From positions 20,416,912 through 20,480,911 of the forward strand of contig OY783195.1 in NCBI GenBank assembly GCA_963678675.1: a DNA stretch of 64,000 bases, in the 5' to 3' direction. This document shows, piece by piece, positions 33,917 to 44,347 of the stretch. The position numbers were made by a program, and so were the translations under genes. Numbering within the stretch: the first letter of the stretch is position 1; every line of letters begins with the position of its first letter. Origin of the DNA: Xiphydria camelus (lineage: Eukaryota > Arthropoda > Insecta > Hymenoptera > Xiphydriidae). The notes under the pieces were generated by a model. That model was not told where the DNA came from. It did not search any database and saw only the letters and a list, made by a program, of their open reading frames with translations.

Positions 33917-34111
33917 TTAACCAGTGCTGCCGACAGTGCGGTTATATAAATGTTGTCGTGCTGCTGCCCGAGTAGATGGCAAAGAAGATAGATTGAATGA
34001 TTTGTTGGATACTGCATTTTTGAAGCACAAAAATCTCCATTCATCCAAGTAATACCTATCTTTGGTTCGTGCTCCATATAAAGTAATAATACATTTTTCT
34101 CCCAGCGATTT
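33917..34111 (-). pseudogene. LPxT/AAxQH protein fragment, relative of the one at 8057-8701
   Basis: The minus strand reads LGEKCIITLYGARTKDRYYL, DEWRFLCFKNAVSNKSFNLS, SLPSTRAAARQHLYNRT, then a stop. The LY.A......L...R...F block and LPxTxAAAxQHxxxR match the decayed protein at 8057-8701. Both lie on the minus strand between long inverted arms. Function unknown. Upstream of about 34111 the frame is closed. Confidence 0.6.
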
Positions 34112-34485
34112 CTAGGAGGTTTCGGAGCCCACGCGGCGCGAGTTACTGAGTCGGACGAATGGCCTCTCTCTCTCTCTCTTTCGCAGGGTTATATCTTTGA
34201 AACTATTGCTCCGATTGAAGAAAATATACATACTTTTTTTATGGAGAATTTAATGCCGAACAATTTAGTTCCCTACCATTTTTTCGTAGAATGAATATTT
34301 TCGGAGATATGTGCAAAAAACACTAAAATCTACCCTTTCAGTTGTTTAAACAATATGTTGCCGACCGAATTTTGGTGCCCATTTTTTATATTTGTCTACT
34401 TAAACATTAAAAGAAGCGATAGAAAAAAAAATCTCAGGTAGGAATTTTTCGAAAAATCGACTGATTTTAGACCTCTGACGCCTGG

Positions 34486-34565
34486 ACTATAGTTTACTAC
34501 TTAACTTCGTTGATCGGCCGGTATCCATGTGGGTTCCTATTTATTGCGCGCTCCTGTGTGGGGTA
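34486..34565 (-). repeat. 5S-derived SINE, 5' half (box A side)
   Basis: CTACTTAACTTCGTTGATCG is the complement of the 5S box A region (CGATCAACGAAGTTAAGTAG) and is followed by the same degraded 5' part, ending GCGCTCCTGTG, as the copy at 24190-24305. Joined with 31297-31349 it forms one SINE relic. Confidence 0.7.
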
Positions 34566-37387
34566 TAAGTTAGGAAGTGTCTATAAGACCTAACCTAGTG
34601 AGAGTTTCTAATTTCTGCGAAATGATTTTACAGTGAGTACTATCACAAGTTTGTATAAAACTAGTTTCTGGCAAGGGACCATACAGTGCAAGATATATGC
34701 TTTGTGTATAGGGGAATGGGGGGCAAAGTGGGGAGCGGGGCAATGCGGGGAGTTGTCGATAATTCGCGTGCAGCACAGCGATATCTAACAAAAACAGTAT
34801 GGACTTAGTTAACAAAATGTCCTGGTGTAGTTTTGGACGTCGCAGCTCAGTCTGATATTACATAGCGAAGTTATGGAATACGCACCTAGTTTTTTGGCCT
34901 TGATGAAAGAATCTTCTGTTATTACAACACAAGTAAGTAATGAAAGAATCTTTCTGCACCAAAATTAGTTACATGGTGTTGAAGAGGATTTTTTAGATAA
35001 CAAATACAGCCTAGAATGGTATCGTTATATTGATTTTTTATCAAATAACGAACTGTCAATTAAAAATGTTGACCGGTTCCCACTTTGCCCCGCCCTTGGG
35101 GCAAAGCAGGGAGAAAGTAGTTTTTTCATTAACAGTATAAGACAGACAGACAGACAGACAGTGTTACTATATTCAGACATTATTGAATATCACTGTTTAA
35201 AAATTTTCGATTATTCAAACGCTTCGGTGGGAAACTTGATTGGGAAAAAAGCTTTGCTTTTTCGCAATAGGTATGCCTTATTGTAAACTTAGCTAGAAAG
35301 AAGCAGAGTCCCGAGGAATTCTCGTCTACCAATAATTTTGAGATACCAAATTTTCCAAAAATCCGGTAGATTCCTGCATTTCAATTCGCCATATTAGATC
35401 CGCCATTTTGAATGTTGAATTTTTGGTCCTTATTTTCGCATTTAGCGACCTAAATAACCGTGGGATACCAAGTTTCACGAAGATCCGGTGGATTATCGCG
35501 TTTCGATCCGTCATATTGGATCCAATATATTGAATTTTGAAACAAGATTCAGATAAAAGTTGTAGTTATTCTAAAACTGTACAATATTTATCTAACATAT
35601 TTTCTCTCTGACCAACCGTTTTCTTGAAATTCATGAAATAAATATATTTGTAATCGCCATTTTGATCGGGCCCAAAACCTTAGTAGATCATTTGTAACTC
35701 AAATCTATTTTTTGAACTGTAACAGAATTCGGTTCAATTGTTTAACCGCCAGAGAGAATAAACATACAGAAAGAGGGGGTTGGGGAAAGAGAGGGATGGA
35801 GAGAGGGAGAGGGAGGGAGAGTAAGAAAGGGAGGGAGAGTAAGAGAGAGCGAAAGGGGCGCGAGAGATAGAGGGTAGGAGGAGACATGGAGAAAAAGAGA
35901 TGGGGCGAGGGGATGGATAGAGAGGGGAGGCTGGAGGGATGAGGGGCGGGGAGGAGAGGGAGGAGATTTAAAAATCATTACAAAGATTCAGTGAATGTTC
36001 AAAACAAAAAACTAAGTGGTTTTGACTCATTATATATTATGTAGGTGCTCGTATATAGAAATACATGACATGGAAAAACGAGAAGAACAAGTGCATATAA
36101 TTATAGAAATAAAGATGCATGTTTCTGTCATACGCTATATCGCGCTTAATTGGCACCATTTTTCTGCAAGAATGTCATTTTGATTTATGCGCTGTTATGT
36201 ATTATTTCCCGGCACTGCGTCTTCGCCTGCTCTTATTCAGAACAGCGTACATATACCTACCCAGAGTTGGCCACGAATACCTATACACTATGACCCCTGC
36301 TGGAATATATTTCGAGTGGAAACCCTTAACCTGCATATGGCTTCTTTCATGTTTTAATTAATTAGACTTATTTATTTTACCTACAGTTAAGTCTCTCATA
36401 GGGTTACTATTCAAGATCAACATAAGTGATCATGAGTATGTCTCATGAGTGTATTAGATGTGAGTGGTAACTAATATCGTTATTATTCACGCATTACTTA
36501 GTTGAATAAGAACCCTTTTGGAAATGCTGCAATTTTAATCATTGTAATTGCAGTACAATATCTATCAACATTCTGATGATTATTACTAGGATTATTGTTC
36601 AAGGAAATATTATAGACAATATCACTGCGCTTTAGCAATTAGATTTCGTATTAAGGGCCAATTCTAATACTTCAGTTAATTCCGTTTCTGTTTCAAATTG
36701 AAATAAAACGTAATGAAGGTACTTTTCATTTTCAGTCTCTCCTTTATTTTAATTAGAATACAATTTCTTTCTAAAAATCACCGGTTAATACAAGAATAAT
36801 TCTTCTTTTCGTATAAAAGACTCTATTTTGAAATGAATATAAGAGACTGTACTATCTTATATAATAGCATATTATAATGTTCTCCTATGGAAATTCAGAG
36901 ACAAGTATTATACATTTTGCATGTATAGCACCGTAATTTTTGTATCTATAGTTATACAATGATGTTTCAAATGATATACAAAGTTACATCAAGGGAATAA
37001 ACACAGGATACGAGATGAGGGAAAAATATCACGGGAGATTTAATTGTGCTAATTTATAATATAATATGCGTATGGCTTTGAAACTAGTTGACTTCTATAT
37101 TATAGAGATAGTATATATAATAGATCGTTCTTGTTTTCCTTATTCAATAAGGCCGATGTTTCTTGCGGATTATATATATAATTACGGCAGTTAAATTACG
37201 CATTTAATCCAATTTGAAAATGACAGTTACTGTAGCGGTACGATATTTTTAATGTCGCGATGTGGATCAATTAAATTCACTTTATGCACTCGTATTATGC
37301 AAACGAGGTGATCCATCACTCGAAACGATCGCCATTGTGAATTTCACTGCAAACTTACATTGAATAACGCGGCACGGTAATATCGTC
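34566..37387. other. 2.8 kb without recognised genes; simple repeats and a degenerate tandem repeat
   Basis: Contains a (CAGA)n run near 35140-35161, a 122-bp period diverged tandem pair (35339 and 35461, each with a CCGGTxGATT and CCATATTxGATCC block), and a purine-rich GGGAGA-type tract at 35757-35965. The frame at 36119 is unrecognised. Likely CASK intron, though this cannot be shown without the upstream exon. Confidence 0.5.
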
Positions 37388-37671
37388 TTAAAGCCGCGTA
37401 TAGATTGCGCATGCCGAGCGCGAGCACGCCACGCGTCAGTAGAATTCGTCCAATTTGTACGGGTTCGCGAGCAGCTCGCGAGTGCCTTGCGAGCCGCTTG
37501 TGCTACGCCCGTCGCGATCCATTTTCTGTCGGGTTTTGAGGCGATCACAAAGGGGCTCGTATAGTTGCAATTGCAGGATATTCACGGTATGCTCGCAACA
37601 ACGAAAAGGCAGCGAACGTCTCGCAAGTCGCTCGACTCGCGCTCGGCTCGCGCAATCTATACGCGGCTTAA
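37388..37671. mobile_element. 284-bp TTAA MITE just upstream of a CASK exon
   Basis: Inverted ends GCCGCGTATAGATTGCGC with TTAA at 37388 and 37668. The interior is G+C-rich and itself palindromic (CGCGAGCAGCTCGCG near 37470). It ends 260 bp before the splice acceptor of the exon at 37931. Confidence 0.75.
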
Positions 37672-37930
37672 AAAGCAGAGATATTCATTGTCCAGCCGAA
37701 GGGGATATTGTATAGACGGAAACGAGAGATGATTCACATGCAGTTCTAAGAGCATACTCTAGAAATATGATGAATGTACTGTCTCATTGCCGACTTTCAA
37801 GTACACCTTTCTTTCTTCTGCGAAATATTGTACTTCACAACATACCTTAGTAATGATAACTCAGCACATATCGGTTAGAACTCATATCTGACAATTCGTT
37901 ACTTTACGCAAAGAATTCTTCTGTTTTCAG

Positions 37931-38050
37931 TAAATTGCTCAATATTTGGCCGCAAGAAGAAACAATATAAGGATAAATATCTCGCGAAGCACAATGCTGT
38001 TTTTGACCAACTGGATCTGGTCACCTACGAAGAGGTCGTGAAGCTCCCCT
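37931..38050 (+). CDS. CASK: CASK exon: hook segment between SH3 and guanylate-kinase domain
   Basis: Internal coding exon of the MAGUK scaffold CASK (Caki), which links adhesion molecules and channels to the actin/spectrin cortex at synapses and junctions. The 120 bases read 2 + 39 codons + 1; the translation includes [20 protein letters not shown] and then TYEEVVKLP, a near match to animal CASK. The basic stretch is the known protein 4.1-binding hook. The acceptor is the tttcag just before 37931 and the donor is GTGAGT at 38051. The exon opens with a split codon ending in TA, so the preceding exon ends in phase 1. It lies 5.3 kb upstream of the next exon and 260 bp downstream of a hairpin MITE. 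I found no SH3 or PDZ exon upstream in the window. Confidence 0.95.
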
Positions 38051-38320
38051 GTGAGTATAGCTAATTTTCTTATATTTAAAGTTACATAAGCGATGTTCAT
38101 ATATATCGTGCAAGTTCATTCCGTTCATATAATAGGTAGATATAGGTACATAATGTTTAGCCGGGTGTAAGATGTGTCTATTTTTTAAGGATTCGTTCAG
38201 TTTATTTAAGGAATAATTTTGTGGATAAAAGGAAATATTTGAATCGCATTTTGTGAGTGCAGTTTTTCTGTTACTTTAATATTCTTCATTAATGGTCTAC
38301 TGAAATATTTAAGAAGCGCT

Positions 38321-39120
38321 ACCCAAATAACACAGAGAGTTCTAAAAGAATTCCTTTTCAACCCTTATATTTTAAAATGAGTTTTTTTATATCCATCAAA
38401 ACAGTTTTAAATATATTCTTATTGCTTAATGAGAGAGAACTTATTTTTATGTCACCAAAATAATGTAAATTTATTTTCAAACCTAAAATAAAGCTACGTT
38501 TATAAATTAAATGAAGTCCAAAAGTGTTCACAAACAATCGCAAAGTATTTAAAAAGTTGTTTAAAATAATTCTTTTAATGTTTGGCGAGAATGTTAAGCA
38601 AAATAAAAATCCGATACAAAATTACTTTGGGGAATCTGGTTTTTATTGCTACGAAAATATAGAGATCTCGAAAATATAAGGTGCGTTCCATAGGGCATAA
38701 GAGAGAGGTGTCAACGAGGAAGAGCGATGTATGTAGACACCCCCTGGATGATCTATAGAAGGGGATCAGAGTCTCCAAGAGCTTGTCCGGTACAAGTACT
38801 GTCTCACGTATGCCTGCTATCTGAAAGCAGTCAGGCTGCGAGAGAGGAGGACTCGGTCTCACCCGTGCCTTTGATCAAAAATAGTTCCGCACTTTTACTC
38901 ACGAAAAAGGCTATCAGCTCTTTCTAAACTCTTTATGAACAGAAAAAATGAACTGTTCTGAAACATCCGTAAGAAGTCTAAAAGTATTTTTATATTATAA
39001 TCTCCCCGCGTTCTAAAATACAATTCTCTTTTAACTCTTTATGATTAAAAATAATAAATTACTTAAGAAGCCTAGAAATTGAATTGTTTTAGAACTCTTT
39101 CTGATTACTTGTGTTATACC
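38321..39120. repeat. Degenerate TIR element in CASK intron
   Basis: ATAACACAGAGAGTTCTAAA near 38328 mirrors GAACTCTTTCTGATTACTTG at about 39092-39111. Several further TTCTAAAA or AACTCTTT motifs are spread inside. Old, boundaries approximate. Confidence 0.4.
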
Positions 39121-39258
39121 CCTTGTGTTATCATTCATTATTTAGGATTAAAATGAATATATCTAAATAGCACAATCTCGAGCTGGACAAGTCACGGGAA
39201 ATATGCGACTGAGAGGCTCTCATGCACTCGCCATATGTTCTCTCTCGCACTCGTATGT

Positions 39259-39613
39259 CTCCTATGTCAAGCTTCCTCGAAAACACCTTATATGCAGTGC
39301 ACCATACCTACTACGACTCGTAATTTCGAGCGCGGCCGGTAGAAGCACTATTTCGTGATTCTTGAACTACGTAAACTGTACATCTAGCATCAATGATTCT
39401 GATTGGGGTTGACAATGAACTATAAAGGGTGACACTGAAAATGTCTATTTGGTACGATCTCTGTACCATCAAGCAACAGCGCATGTTCATGCAAAGGGTC
39501 ATGTACATCTACAGCGATGCGCGATGGAGTACGTGAGATCAGCTGTCATTCATCATTAAGAGAGGAAACTGTATGAGTATACGGTGTGTTTTCGAGGAAG
39601 TTTGACATAGGAG
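39259..39613. mobile_element. 355-bp MITE (CTCCTATGTCAAGCTTCC ends)
   Basis: A 29-bp end, CTCCTATGTCAAGCTTCCTC plus GAAAACACC, is mirrored at 39583-39613. Non-coding, intronic. Confidence 0.65.
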
Positions 39614-39998
39614 AGGAATTCCCTCATTCCGGAAGGTGAGAGCGTTGTGACATGCTGCAAGGTAATGGATCTTCTTTGCTGAATTACGTCGAGGTCACCA
39701 GTTGTGGGTTGGATGATCAAACACGAGACTGTTTATTATTCAATACACAATCTAGCTTCGTAGCTAGGAAACGAACTGCTGATGTTTTCTGACGAGCGGC
39801 AGCGGCCATGTACCACGTCGCTACACTCTTATACCAATGCTCACATATTTACTTATTTTAGTTCTGAGCTTTTATATGGGTTATAATCTAATAATTATAA
39901 TTATTAGTCCATCTCCAATGTTTATCAAAGTTTTGTGAACAATATTCAAGGAGTGTATACTCAGGTCATATTCACAATTATTCTTTATCGTAGCTATA
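39614..39998. other. Intronic, nothing recognised
   Basis: No gene or repeat structure noticed. Confidence 0.4.
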
Positions 39999-40688
39999 TA
40001 CAGGGTGTCCCTAAATATCATGTACAAATGGAAGGAGGTAATTCTTTGGCTTATTTGATGACTAAAAGTTAATATAAACATAGGCCCGTAAAAGCTTCAT
40101 TACTGATCTACAGGGTGTTGAAATTAAAAAATTTTTTTAGATAACGCGGTTTTTGTAGCAATGATTTATTACAATAAGAAAAACCTAAATAATAAACATA
40201 ACAAAACAACGTTACAAAAACTGCTGAAAGTGATCTCCTCCAACCCTTACACATGCCTTCGCTCTTCTTCTCATTGATTCCCGTACTCTTTGGAGCATTC
40301 CCGGAGTATTTCTTACGGTTTTTTCTCGATAACGGTGGCAGATGCGAAAAAACTACAAAAGATCAAAAAGATTGTAAACAAAACAGAACATTTATTTTGT
40401 AGAAAAGGGGGCACGACCCCTAGAAAAATAACCCCCTGTAAATTATCACAACCATTTGACATGCCCAATGATATAAGCCCTACAGCTTAACCTACATTCC
40501 AAATTTGAGCTAAATATCTTGAAAACTGCATGAGCTATAAAAAAAACTAAAAAAATTTAGAAATTTCAACACCCTGTAGATCAGTAACGAAGCTTTTACG
40601 GACCTATGTTTATATGAACTTTTAGTCATAAAATAAGCCAAAGAATTACCTCCTTCCGTTTGTACATGATATTTAGGGACACCCTGTA
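39999..40688. mobile_element. TA-site hairpin MITE (outer) with a second MITE at its centre
   Basis: Arms of 110 bp (39999-40108 and 40579-40688) are inverted, ends TACAGGGTGTCCCTAAATAT. Without the inner element the arms meet at CTGATC-TA-GATCAG, a continuous palindrome. Confidence 0.8.
40109..40578. mobile_element. Inner TA-site element (TACAGGGTGTTGAAAT ends)
   Basis: The ends TACAGGGTGTTGAAAT and the complement of TACAGGGTGTTGAAATTTC are inverted for about 30 bp with TA on each side. It sits at the exact centre of the outer palindrome. Interior non-coding. Confidence 0.75.
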
Positions 40689-41377
40689 TATTGTATACAT
40701 GTACTCTGCCACTTCGTGTACCTGGATATACAGGACTACTACATATAGCTACGAGGAATAGTTATATGATTATGCACGGAACCAATAGTGAAATTAAAAA
40801 CTAAGGAGGTGTTTTCTTCGGTTAGAAATAAAAAATGTGTATTATATCGGAAATTCTATAGGTATGCGTATTTCGTACCGAGTATTTATTCCGCAGACTG
40901 ATCAATCTATAAATGATGATCCTGAATGAAACAGATCGTAAAGTTATGCGACGGCTTTTATCCATTTCGATGTTCAATAATCAAAAAACGGCCTTCGATC
41001 ACTAACTTTCCAGCCTATTCAATGACAGGCCAATTAATATATAGTATGTCTGAGAGCAACGTATACAAAGGACCCGTAGTCTTATGATGATTACCGTAGT
41101 AGAAACACTGACGTTATTGTTATTAATGTATGCGTGGAGTCATTGACAGCATGTCATGGTATGCGAAGAACTGCGCACGCGCAATTTCAATCTCGAAAAA
41201 GTATTACGGTAATCAACATAAAACTACGAGTCTCCTTATATGCTTTACTCTTGGACATACTATAGACACATATATAGGCATAGTATACATATGAATTCCA
41301 TCATACAGGTAACTATCATTGTAATTCACTTCCGAAGATATCCTTAATTGAGTGTCTAACTAGCCAAATTCTTGAAT
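40689..41377. other. Intronic, nothing recognised
   Basis: No gene is seen; TATAGTATGTC near 41040 and GACATACTATAG near 41264 are inverted and may mark a diverged element. Confidence 0.4.
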
Positions 41378-41632
41378 TGAGGGGGTCAGAAGTCAAGGGG
41401 TCCAAGTAGAAATACAAGTTTTCCGAGACGCTCCACATTAAAGTATTCTTGTTCTTTAAAAATACCTGCAATTCCTTTGCCTCAAGCGTAGAAGCTGTAT
41501 GAATTATTCATACACTTTATACAGTTGAGGCAAAGGAATTGCAGGTATTTTTAAAGCACAAGAATACTTTAATGTGGAGCATCTCGGAAAACTTGTATTT
41601 CTACTTCGACCCTTTGGCTTCTGACCCCCTAA
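41378..41632. mobile_element. 255-bp near-perfect hairpin MITE
   Basis: Arms of about 115 bp share AAATACAAGTTTTCCGAGA, ATTAAAGTATTCTTGT and GCAATTCCTTTGCCTCAA or complements, with a short central loop (about 41490-41510). Confidence 0.8.
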
Positions 41633-42202
41633 ATTATACGTGGGTCATTTGAAAAGTTTCCGGCCTTTTTAGGAAAAACACATATTTGAAGGCAAAAAAA
41701 TTACTTCTCAACATAGTTTTCTCGTAACCCGATACATTTAATCCATCGTTTCTCTCAACCCTTCAAGCTGTCAGAAAAAAATTATTTTTATCCATCTGAA
41801 AAATACCAGTCTACAGCGTTTTCCACCTCGGCATTTGTCCCAAATACCCCCCCCCCCCCCTCCACCCACCCCTCACAGATTCAGCTGGATTTTTTTATAC
41901 AGCTTAAGACACTCGCGCGACATGTCAAGCCGTACGCGCTTTTCAACAAAAGTGGCACCCAGCGCGCGGATAATTTTCTCATACCCAAATCCTCGTCCAA
42001 AATCTTGTGCACCCGTTAATCTGATATCTTGCAAGCCTCAGTGATCTCCTTCATGGTCAGTTGACGATCTTCCATCACAGTCTCATGCACTAACAAGGAA
42101 AGTACTCGAGGTGTACCTCACCGATTTTCTTCATTCTGCGATATGTTGTAGTATATCAAAAAACATTAGACACGTATTTTTTGTACGTTCTAATTCGTTC
42201 AT

Positions 42203-42416
42203 TTAAGGGGTGAAAATCACCCCTAAACTTGACCCCCTAAAACCAATTTTCTACGATTTCTAAAAAAACTACGTTGAATTTCTTAATGAAACAAATTGAA
42301 TATTATTCCTTATTGAAAGACGATGACATATGAAGTACTTTTACTGTAGAAAATCGTAGAAATCGTAGAAAATTGGTTTTAGGGGGTCAAGTTTAGGGGT
42401 GATTTTCACCCCTTAA
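42203..42416. mobile_element. TTAA element 1 of 3 (GGGGTGAAAATCACCCC ends)
   Basis: TTAA at 42203 and 42413, inverted ends GGGGTGAAAATCACCCC that are themselves palindromic, then CTAAACTTGACCCCCTAAAA mirrored. The interior is short and A+T-rich. Confidence 0.75.
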
Positions 42417-42639
42417 CACGTTCACTGCCGTCTTGGTCTATATGACCGAGAAAAAAGTTTCCGCACACGCCGTCTCGGTTTATCAGACCGAGAATTTCAC
42501 ATTTGCATATAATTTAGTAAAGTATTTTTGCACATAATTTAGTAAAGAGAGAGAATAGGAATTTTGAAAACATTCTTACGTGAGTCGTTACTACACTTAT
42601 AAACGTCTGTCTGCGCGCTGTCGGCAGTCAACGTGTTAA
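42413..42639. mobile_element. TTAA element 2 of 3 (TTAACACGTTCACTGCCG ends)
   Basis: Inverted ends TTAACACGTTCACTGCCG and the complement of TTAACACGTTGACTGCCG. It carries the palindromes GGTCTATATGACC and CTCGGTTTATCAGACCGAG beside the left end. A second, inverted copy lies at 45370-45578. Confidence 0.8.
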
Positions 42640-42742
42640 TCCGTTCTCTGCGGATGACCTTTCTTCTGGTATCTTTCCGTATACGCCCCACGCGGCGTGA
42701 ACGGAAAGTATTAAAAAAACAGTCTGGCAGGGAACGTGTTAA
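42636..42742. mobile_element. TTAA element 3 of 3: 107-bp deletion derivative of the THAP/YqaJ element
   Basis: The left end TTAATCCGTTCTCTGCGGAT matches the complement of 45345-45371, and the right end (CTGGCAGGGAACGTGTTAA) matches the complement of 43589-43607. Only about 45 and 60 bp of the two ends remain, with a GTATACGCCCCACGCGG block kept. Confidence 0.75.
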
Positions 42743-43371
42743 ATGACCGAATTAGCACGTACATAAAAATACGTGTCTAATCTTTTTTGACATACTACAA
42801 CATATCGCAGAATGAAGAAAATCGGTGAGGTACACCTCGAGTACTTTCCTTGTAAGTCCACAATGTCGTCAGTTGAAACAGTTTTTTGGCGCCCAGAACG
42901 TTCATCATTAAAAATGCTCAAAAATGCTGAGCCACCTAATGTTTGACGGTTGTATATGAAGGGGATACTTCACCGTATACTGAGTCTAACTCGTATTTTA
43001 TTTCTTTTCAAATAAAGGAATTTGATCACTGCGCGATACACAATTTTCTCCATTGTCGACGGAAAATATCTTCTGTCAACTTTATAAAAGTGCCATGAGC
43101 AAAAAGTACTGATTGGAATGACTTGAAATTTTTATAGGATACATGTATCAACGCCATCTATTAGACGATAGCAAGAATTAAATTATATCATGACTGCTTG
43201 TCAATGAGGCCGGAAACTTTTCAAATGACCTACGTAGTTGATAACTTGCCTTAATATAGCGTTTTGATAGACTCTCAGAAGAGATATAAAAATATGAAGA
43301 TTCTTTCGGTCTCACTTACTTATATTTGCTTCGTAACTGCCATCACAATGGTTAATAAATTATTTTCCTAG

Positions 43372-43494
43372 CAACAGATCCTGCCTTTCAACGTAAAACG
43401 CTGGTGCTACTGGGGGCCCATGGTGTTGGTCGGCGCCATATCAAGAATACAATTATCGCGAAGCATCCCGACAAATATGCCTATCCTATTCCAC
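43372..43494 (+). CDS. CASK: CASK exon: start of guanylate-kinase-like domain
   Basis: This exon encodes the first part of the guanylate-kinase-like (GK) domain. The translation contains [20 protein letters not shown], then [27 protein letters not shown] sits where active guanylate kinases have a GxxGxGK P-loop; MAGUK GK domains are protein-interaction modules, not kinases. I chose the acceptor ttttcctag ending at 43371 because it has a good pyrimidine tract and gives Ser-Thr-Asp-Pro-Ala-Phe across the junction, as in insect CASK, which has extra residues here relative to vertebrates. An alternative acceptor six bases downstream (aacag) would also keep the frame and would remove two residues. 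The donor is GTAAGT at 43495. Length is 2 + 40 codons + 1. Confidence 0.95.
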
Positions 43495-43984
43495 GTAAGT
43501 ATTTTAGTTAAAAGACAGGGTCACTTACAATGGTAGCTAGAGCTTTGTTTAGTTGTAATTAATTTCGATTTTCTCTGTAGAATAATAATTAACACGTTCC
43601 CTGCCAGACCGTTTTTTTTTTAAATATTTTCCATTCACCCCGCGTGGGGCGTATACGCCTCTCCAGTAGAAAGCTGAGGCGATGCGCACGCCACGCCGCG
43701 GATTTTTATGACACTTTTTGTGAGCAAGCTGCCGGCAGCTAATGGATATCCCACTGTTTCGTCGGCGAAATTTTACACTTCCTTAGGAAATAAATGGGAG
43801 AAAAGCAAGTTATTGACATTCGGAATGACAAGCCTTGTTATCACTGCACATTTACAGCCAGTCAAACTCGATAAATTTCAAAAAAAAAAAAAATAAAAAA
43901 AAAGGTCAACTGTTGTTCGGGTAGCATGTCAGCAGCGTACGAGAGGAAAATGTTGGTTTAATTATTTCTGTTAAACAACCATTT

Positions 43985-44347
43985 TTGGCTTATAGCCCAG
44001 ATGGGATCCTTAAAAATGATACAGAACTGGAGCTTGTTGAAATTAAATGTCTTTTCTCATGCAGAAACACGGTGATTATTGACCAAGTTGCATGTAAATC
44101 TAACGTCAAATATTTGGTTTTAAATTCTGAAAACAATGTTACATTGAAGGAGTCACGTGTACTACACTCAGACACAAGCATTACTATACATTATTGGATT
44201 AAATGTGTGCAATTTGTTTGTTTTTTCCCCAAAAGACTGCATATTACTCAAGATTTATCAAAATGAGACATTTCTTAATGAAGTAATTCGAGCTAATGAA
44301 AATTTTTATTTCCAGTATTTTCTTCCTCTTCTTACAAATATTCCCTG
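43985..44347 (+). pseudogene. YqaJ-type (lambda exonuclease-like) nuclease fragment
   Basis: The frame from about 43988 reads YSPDGILKNDTELELVEIKC, and later, after a frameshift near 44160, FVFSPKDCILLKIYQNETFL then NEVIRANENFYFQYFLPLLT. SPDG followed about 12 residues later by L-V-E-I-K-C is the D...ExK catalytic signature of YqaJ-family nucleases, and the tail matches their (F/V)V(W/F)(S/T)P.. helix-rich C terminus. Phage YqaJ enzymes resect DNA ends; relatives occur in eukaryotic transposons as accessory proteins. The N-terminal half is absent. Confidence 0.65.

Larger units (their letters stand above)
31350..34485. mobile_element. Long-TIR element inside a 5S-derived SINE
   Basis: The ends CCAGGCGTCAGGGG and the complement of CCAGGCGTCAGAGGT lead into arms of about 280 bp (31370-31650 and 34182-34452). 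GTTTA lies next to both ends and may be a 5-bp target duplication. The element carries a minus-strand LPxT/AAxQH protein remnant and an acidic frame. It is interrupted by the Harbinger-like element 31731-33319. Confidence 0.7.
42094..42852. mobile_element. TAA-flanked Harbinger-type MITE inside the mariner
   Basis: Arms of about 110 bp: CAAGGAAAGTACTCGAGGTG at 42094 and its complement to 42852, with CATTCTGCGATATGTTGTAG further in. TAA flanks both ends. Its centre (TTTAA between ATTCGTTCAT and ATGACCGAAT) was the target of three chained TTAA elements. Confidence 0.75.
41990..42925 (-). pseudogene. mariner transposase, split by an insertion
   Basis: The upstream piece (42925-42853) reads RSGRQKTVSTDDIVD. 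The downstream piece (42112-41990) reads LLVHETVMEDRQLTMKEITE, then ACKISD and RVHKILDEDLGMRKLSARWV with a small frame change. These are the linker and second helix-turn-helix of a mariner transposase, ending at the WVP block. The catalytic domain is missing or unreadable. The 759-bp insertion between IVD and the next block carries TAA on both sides. Confidence 0.7.
41637..43236. mobile_element. mariner element (GGGTCATTTGAAAAGTTTC ends) with nested insertions
   Basis: Inverted ends of about 29 bp at 41637 and to 43236, with TA target. Minus-strand transposase fragments are at 41990-42093 and 42853-42925; a Harbinger-type element (42094-42852) separates them. It lies within the CASK intron 38051-43371. 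Confidence 0.8.

Noticed and set aside
36119..36361. 80-residue frame on + strand
   Set aside because: Hydrophobic but with no family resemblance or flanking splice sites that fit CASK; probably chance.
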